From positions 1 through 9,848 of the forward strand of contig CAJWPV010000026.1 in NCBI GenBank assembly GCA_913045395.1: 9,848 nucleotides of DNA. The letters run 5' to 3'. Made by a program: the position numbers and the translations under genes. Below are positions 5,791 through 9,848 of the stretch, in pieces. The number at the start of each line of letters is the position of its first letter. Position 1 is the first letter of the stretch. The notes beneath the pieces were generated by a model. The model worked only from the letters and a program-made list of their open reading frames with translations, did not search any database and was not told the origin of the DNA. Source of the DNA: an uncultured Verrucomicrobiota bacterium (GTDB taxonomy: Bacteria; Verrucomicrobiota; Verrucomicrobiia; Limisphaerales; UBA1096).

Positions 5791-8700
5791 CTACTTGCCG
5801 TTATCAGTTGTTTCTTTTCGCTGCCACTGGCGCTTGGCCGGCTCCGGCAACGAGGTGTCCACCTGGGCGTAATAGCTGTCCGGGCCGAGTATCTCGTTCA
5901 CCTCGTTTCGCAGCTGCTCCGATGGCCGCACGAAAAGTTGCTCGCTTGTCTCGACGAAAACCAGGCGGCGATCCTGCTGTTTGAAACACAAATACAACGG
6001 GCACCGGCCGGGATGGCTCGTGGCGAGGCCGAGGATTTCATCCATCTTTTCCAGGCCAAGCTCGCGGCTGTTTAGCCGGAAATGCACCTGCCGGGTGAAC
6101 TTGGTAGGGGCCTCCTCGAGCGCGATAATTTCCTGTGGGAATATCTTGGGCGTGTTCTCACTGTTGTTCGCCTCACCGATGATCAGTGCTGTTTTATTCG
6201 CTTCAAGAAGGCCCTGGTACTTGTCGTAATTCTCGTTCATACACAGGACTTGAAACGAGCCCTTCAGGTCCTCGACCGTGGCGATGGCATACGGCTTGTT
6301 GGTACGTCGGGAGATGCCACGCTGCACGGTGGCGATCAGCCCGCCGACGCGCGTCACTTTCCGGCTCTCGAGCGCCTTGACCGTCTGGCTGTCGTGCAGG
6401 CAGTACTGCCCGAGCAGTTCGCGGTACGGATCGAGCGGATGGCCGCTGACGTAAAAGCCGAGCAGCTCCTTCTCGGCGGCGAGGATGTCACTGCGCTCCC
6501 ACTCACCGAGGTCAGGCACCTTGTCCTGCATTGATTTACTGCTTTCCTCGAACGCGCCAAAGAGTGACGTCTGGCCGGACTCACGGTCGCGCGCCTGGCT
6601 GGACGCCTTGGCCAGTGCACGGTCGATTACCGAGAACTGCCCCGCGCGCGAGCCGTCAAGGCCGTCGCACGCGCCGCTCTTGATGAGTGCCTCGAGCACC
6701 TTGCGGTTCACTGTCCGCGTATCGCAGCGGTCGCAAAGGTCGAACAGGTCTGCAAACGGCTCGCCGGTCTCCCGAGCCCCAATGATCTCCTCCACCGCAA
6801 TGCTGCCGACACCCTTGACCGCAGCCATGCCAAAGCGAATGACCGAGCCGTCCCGTGCCGGAGCGAACAGCACCTGACTTTCATTGACATCCGGCGGTAG
6901 CACCTCGATGCCGAGCAACCGGGCCTCGTCGGTCAAGACGCCCAGCTTGGCTGTGTCGGCCATGTCATTGGTCATGTTGGCCGCAAGGAACTCGACCGGA
7001 AAGTGCGCCTTCAGGTAGGCCGTCTGGTAGGCCACCACGGCGTAGGCCGCCGCGTGCGACTTGTTGAATCCGTAGCCGGCGAACTTCTCGAGCAGGTCGA
7101 AAATCTCGTTGGCCTTGCGCTTGGAAATGTTGTTGTGATCGGCGCAGCCCTGCACGAACTGGGCACGCTGTTCCTTCATTTGCTCAACCTTCTTTTTGCC
7201 CATCGCGCGACGCAGCAGATCCGCGGCACCAAGCGTGTAGCCGGCGAGTACCTGCGCGGCCTGAATGACCTGCTCCTGATAGATCAGAATGCCGTAGGTC
7301 TCCTTGGCGATCGGCTCGAGCAGCGGGTGCGGGTAGTTGATCTCCACCTCGCCATGCCGGCGGCGGATGAAGTCCGGGATCAGGTCCATCGGTCCTGGGC
7401 GGTAGAGCGCCACGAGCGCCGTGATGTGCTCGATCGATCCAAGCTTGAACTTACGGCACAAGTCGCGCATGCCACTCGATTCCAGCTGAAACACACCGAC
7501 GGTATGACCGCTGTTCAACTGGTCGTAGGCTTTTGCATCATCGGTCGGCACACGATCCACATCGACCTCAACATCCCGCCATTGTTTCACCATCTCGCAT
7601 GTATTGCGAATGACCGTCAGCGTCTTGAGCCCGAGAAAATCCATTTTTAACAGGCCAAGATCCTCCACCGGGCCCATCGGGTACTGGGTCGTGATGACAC
7701 CGTCCTCGTCCTTCTTAAGCGGCAAAATATTGACCAGCGGCTCGGCCCCGATGACCACGCCCGCGGCGTGTACGGAGGAGTTGCGGGTGAGATCCTCCAG
7801 CACGAACGCAGTGTCGATCAACTCGCGCGTGACCTCCTCGTTGTCATAGGCTGCCTTGAGGTCGGGCGACTTTCGCAGCGCATTCTTGAGCGTGATTTTT
7901 AGCTCGGTGGGCACCATCTTGGCCAGACGATCTCCCTCTCCGAAGCTCAGCCCCATCACCCGGGCCACGTCGCGGATCACCGACTTGGCCCCCATCGTGC
8001 CGAAGGTAATGATCTGTGCCACCGAGTCGTGCCCGTATTTTTCGCGCACGTACTGGATCACCTCCTCACGGCGGTCGTCGGCAAAGTCGATGTCGATGTC
8101 CGGCGGACTGACCCGTTCCGGGTTCAGGAACCGCTCGAAGATCAGCCCGTAACGCAACGGATCGACGTTGGAGATTTCCAGCAGATAGGCCACCAGCGAT
8201 CCAGCCGCCGAGCCGCGCGCCACGCAGGCGATGCCCTGTTCGCGGCCATACCGCACGAAGTCACCGACGATGAGGAAGTAGCTGATATAGTCCATCTGCT
8301 GCATGATCCGCAACTCGTAATCGACCCGCTCAATGAGTTCGCCAACCGCCTTGGCCACGGCTGGATCGCCCAGTCCCGGCCTGGCCTCCGGATCGGCATC
8401 CTCAGGCGGCGAGTAGTTGGGCAATTGGCCGACATCGGCGAGCGACTCCACCACGAATGCGTCGCCATCTACACGAACCTGCATGCCGTAACGCTCCACA
8501 AAGCCCTCCGCCAGAAACTGCCGCAAATAACCCTCGCGAGTGTGCCCTTGTGGTGGGTTAAACACCGGGTAGTTCAGTTTGCCAAACTCGATCTCGACGT
8601 TGCACTTCGCGGCAATCTCCATCGAGTTACGCACCGCGTCCGGCACCTCGGTGAACAGCGCCGCCATCTCGTCCGCTGATCGCAGGTAAAACTGCTCCTG

Positions 8701-9429
8701 TACGTAGCGCATTCGGTTCGTGTCCGAGAGCAACGCCTGCGTGCCGATGCAGATCAGAGAGTCGTGCGCGTGCGAGTCGCTTTTCTCCACGTAGTGGACA
8801 TCGTTGGTCGCCACCAGCTTGAGCCCCATGTCGGCGGCCCACGGGATAAGCTGGCGATTGACCTTGGCCTGCTCAGCGATGCCATGATTGTGCAGCTCGA
8901 GGTAATAGTTCTCCGGCCCGAAAGTCTGCTTAAACCAGTCTATCTGGTCGCGCGCCTTGTCGAATTCCTCCGCCAGGATCAGCCGGGGAATCTCGCTGGC
9001 CAGGCAACCGCTCAGGCAGATTAACCCCTCGCTGTGCTGCACAAGCAGTTCCTTATCGATGCGCGGCTTGTAGTAGTAGCCCTCCAACTGCGCGGCGGTG
9101 GCCAGGCGCACCAGATTGTGGTAGCCGGCCTCGTCCTTGGCCAGGAGCACGAGGTGGTAGTACGCCTGCTTGCCGCGTGCGCCGGACTTTTTCTCGTGCC
9201 GACTGCCGGGCGCGACGTACACCTCGCACCCGATGATCGGCTTGATATCCTTGGCGCGGGCAGCCCGGTAAAAATTGATCGCGCCGAACATCGCCCCGTG
9301 GTCGGTGATCGCAAGTGACTTGAAGCCCAGTTCGCTCGCCTTGTCGATCAGGCGGTCCACACGGCATGCTCCGTCGAGCATAGAGAACTCGGTGTGGCAA
9401 TGCAGGTGAACGAATTCCGGTTTCGGCAC
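5791..9429 (-). CDS. dnaE: DNA polymerase III alpha subunit
   Basis: This complete 1212-residue replicative polymerase catalyses chromosome synthesis. The N-terminal PHP domain (about 5-280) keeps a full metal-ligand set: H10, H12, D19, H44, E69, H92, C142, D210 and H212. The C-family palm has PDIDIDF at 443-449 with catalytic D446 and D448, and D597 in KMDFLG. The fingers include GFNKSHAAAYA (788-798). A tandem helix-hairpin-helix lies near 865-883, the clamp-binding motif QTSLFG at 953-958 and an OB fold at about 1025-1105, before a C-terminal domain. It is slightly longer than E. coli DnaE (1160), partly from an insert at about 316-361. The GTG start at 9427-9429 is fixed by an in-frame TAA four codons upstream (9439-9441). 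It converges on the CoA ligase gene, with only a weak GCCA/TGGC inverted repeat (5760-5774) in the 31-bp gap. Confidence 0.98.
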   Translation of the reverse strand: MPKPEFVHLHCHTEFSMLDGACRVDRLIDKASELGFKSLAITDHGAMFGAINFYRAARAKDIKPIIGCEVYVAPGSRHEKKSGARGKQAYYHLVLLAKDEAGYHNLVRLATAAQLEGYYYKPRIDKELLVQHSEGLICLSGCLASEIPRLILAEEFDKARDQIDWFKQTFGPENYYLELHNHGIAEQAKVNRQLIPWAADMGLKLVATNDVHYVEKSDSHAHDSLICIGTQALLSDTNRMRYVQEQFYLRSADEMAALFTEVPDAVRNSMEIAAKCNVEIEFGKLNYPVFNPPQGHTREGYLRQFLAEGFVERYGMQVRVDGDAFVVESLADVGQLPNYSPPEDADPEARPGLGDPAVAKAVGELIERVDYELRIMQQMDYISYFLIVGDFVRYGREQGIACVARGSAAGSLVAYLLEISNVDPLRYGLIFERFLNPERVSPPDIDIDFADDRREEVIQYVREKYGHDSVAQIITFGTMGAKSVIRDVARVMGLSFGEGDRLAKMVPTELKITLKNALRKSPDLKAAYDNEEVTRELIDTAFVLEDLTRNSSVHAAGVVIGAEPLVNILPLKKDEDGVITTQYPMGPVEDLGLLKMDFLGLKTLTVIRNTCEMVKQWRDVEVDVDRVPTDDAKAYDQLNSGHTVGVFQLESSGMRDLCRKFKLGSIEHITALVALYRPGPMDLIPDFIRRRHGEVEINYPHPLLEPIAKETYGILIYQEQVIQAAQVLAGYTLGAADLLRRAMGKKKVEQMKEQRAQFVQGCADHNNISKRKANEIFDLLEKFAGYGFNKSHAAAYAVVAYQTAYLKAHFPVEFLAANMTNDMADTAKLGVLTDEARLLGIEVLPPDVNESQVLFAPARDGSVIRFGMAAVKGVGSIAVEEIIGARETGEPFADLFDLCDRCDTRTVNRKVLEALIKSGACDGLDGSRAGQFSVIDRALAKASSQARDRESGQTSLFGAFEESSKSMQDKVPDLGEWERSDILAAEKELLGFYVSGHPLDPYRELLGQYCLHDSQTVKALESRKVTRVGGLIATVQRGISRRTNKPYAIATVEDLKGSFQVLCMNENYDKYQGLLEANKTALIIGEANNSENTPKIFPQEIIALEEAPTKFTRQVHFRLNSRELGLEKMDEILGLATSHPGRCPLYLCFKQQDRRLVFVETSEQLFVRPSEQLRNEVNEILGPDSYYAQVDTSLPEPAKRQWQRKETTDNGK
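6556..6573 (-). other. Beta-clamp binding motif of DnaE (QTSLFG)
   Basis: Residues 953-958 of DnaE read QTSLFG, matching the Q-x-x-[LM]-F type of sliding-clamp binding motif. It sits in a polar, probably disordered segment between the helix-hairpin-helix region and the OB fold, the same place as the internal clamp motif of E. coli DnaE (QADMFG). This is expected to tether the polymerase to DnaN. Confidence 0.8.
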
Positions 9430-9448
9430 GGGCTCAACTTAGCCGCAA

Positions 9449-9468
9449 CACTTGGCCAACGGCAAGTG
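9449..9468. repeat. TTGGCCAA palindrome, copy 3, in an inverted repeat in the dnaE leader
   Basis: CACTTG at 9449-9454 and CAAGTG at 9463-9468 are inverted copies around GCCAACGG. Allowing one bulged G, the stem extends to eight pairs (CC with GG) and leaves an AAC loop. The octamer TTGGCCAA (9452-9459) lies inside. The element sits about 20 bases upstream of the dnaE GTG start and could act as an operator or an mRNA hairpin controlling dnaE. It could also be a remnant end-of-gene structure for the upstream gene, but no T-run follows. Confidence 0.5.
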
Positions 9469-9478
9469 GGACTATCAA

Positions 9479-9505
9479 ATTATGAATAATTTCCCTTGGC
9501 CGCAA
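9479..9505 (-). promoter_or_regulatory. Candidate dnaE promoter
   Basis: On the minus strand, TTGCGG (9505-9500) and CATAAT (9484-9479) are separated by 15 bases, giving a -35/-10-like pair about 50 bases upstream of the dnaE start. The -10-like hexamer matches TATAAT at 5 of 6 positions and lies in an AT-rich island within otherwise GC-rich DNA. The -35 match is poor and the spacer is short. A promoter here is plausible because the 96-bp gap separates dnaE from the upstream gene, but the exact boxes are uncertain. Confidence 0.35.
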
Positions 9506-9525
9506 GCGACATAGTCTAAAGAAAA

Positions 9526-9848
9526 TCACCCCGCAGTGAACTTCGTCGTGAATTCGGTGTTGCCGCCCGGCTTGGCGGTCAGTTTCAGATACGGCGCATG
9601 CCTGATTTTCATGAAGCGCGGTGAGACGATGCCGTCGAGTTGCCCCGCTGTCTCGTCGCCGCTTGGCAGCCATAGCTCGGCCAGCGACCAGCCTTCACCC
9701 AGGTTAATTTCCATCATCGCGGACTCACTCGTCGCCCGGAAAACCCGCTCGCGGATCCGCTCCACTTCGCAACCGGGAGCAAACTGCCAGCGAACCGTGA
9801 ACTCACCCGCCTGACCAAGCTGCGGCTCGAACGTGTCGGTAACAAGCC
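9526..9848 (-). CDS. C-terminal end of a secreted-type protein, possibly heparinase II/III-like (runs off right edge)
   Basis: The minus-strand frame is open from the right edge to a TGA at 9526-9528, giving the last 106 or so residues of a larger protein. A GTG at 9765 lies inside this frame but is not needed as a start, because coding-like sequence (LVTDTFEPQLGQAGEFTVRWQFAPG) continues upstream. The segment alternates polar and hydrophobic residues as in a beta-sandwich. It contains FTVRWQFAPGCEV, then SPRFMKIRHAPYLKLTAK and a final EFTTKF strand. That order resembles the C-terminal beta-domain of heparinase II/III family polysaccharide lyases (a W-x-F-x-P strand, an SP-[RY] segment, then a closing Thr-rich strand). 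The resemblance is by eye only and the catalytic part is outside the window. It lies upstream of dnaE on the same strand with 96 bp between them. Confidence 0.5.
   Translation of the reverse strand, partial: LVTDTFEPQLGQAGEFTVRWQFAPGCEVERIRERVFRATSESAMMEINLGEGWSLAELWLPSGDETAGQLDGIVSPRFMKIRHAPYLKLTAKPGGNTEFTTKFTAG

Noticed and set aside
7003..8679. Long plus-strand open frames (7003-7650 and 8029-8679) within dnaE
   Set aside because: Both are antisense to continuous, motif-verified DnaE coding sequence. Their length reflects GC-rich third positions.
5791..9429. Possible intein or frameshift in dnaE
   Set aside because: The reading frame is continuous through all catalytic motifs, and the one extra segment lacks splicing-junction Cys/His-Asn features.
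9526..9765. Small stand-alone 79-residue gene starting at GTG 9765
   Set aside because: The frame stays open and protein-like upstream to the window edge, so this is the end of a longer gene.

Overview
This is a GC-rich, densely coding chromosomal stretch from a bacterium. It reads as ordinary metabolic and housekeeping DNA rather than a mobile or defence island. I see no tRNA, rRNA, CRISPR array, insertion sequence or phage gene. The protein set (an unlinked nuoA, a GEESGG-type phosphoglucomutase, an alanine:cation symporter of the AGCS family, a PaaK-type ligase, a DnaE with intact PHP metal ligands, and a possible heparinase-like tail) would fit a Planctomycetes-Verrucomicrobia-Chlamydiae lineage. 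Verrucomicrobiota is my best guess, but it is an inference from protein flavour and not proven by the sequence.

Layout. Positions 1-476 (minus strand) hold the N-terminal third of an L-lactate permease that runs off the left edge. It is divergent from nuoA (572-1009, plus), with 95 bp between them. Plus-strand genes then follow closely: nuoA, a phosphohexomutase (GTG start at 1047), an AGCS symporter (2490-3893, 3 bp after the mutase), a five-helix EamA/DMT-like membrane protein (3937-4476), and a phenylacetate-CoA ligase family enzyme (4476-5759, joined to the previous gene by a TGATG stop/start overlap). The replicative polymerase gene dnaE (5791-9429, minus) converges on the ligase gene with 31 bp between them. 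Past dnaE, still on the minus strand, is the C-terminal end of a gene entering from the right edge (9526-9848), possibly a heparinase II/III-like protein. No gene-free stretch exceeds about 100 bases.

How the genes may work together. Lactate uptake, amino-acid uptake, the complex I subunit, sugar-phosphate interconversion and acyl/aryl-CoA formation all suit a heterotroph using small organic acids, amino acids and polysaccharide products. Only two pairs have physical evidence of coupled translation: mutase-symporter and membrane protein-ligase.

The most unusual signals are non-coding. The palindrome TTGGCCAA occurs five times in under 10 kb, in three of the short intergenic gaps. Related CACTTG/CAAGTG inverted repeats lie at the symporter stop codon and in the dnaE leader. 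None of the seven visible starts has a clear Shine-Dalgarno sequence. I did not find a convincing undescribed multi-gene system.
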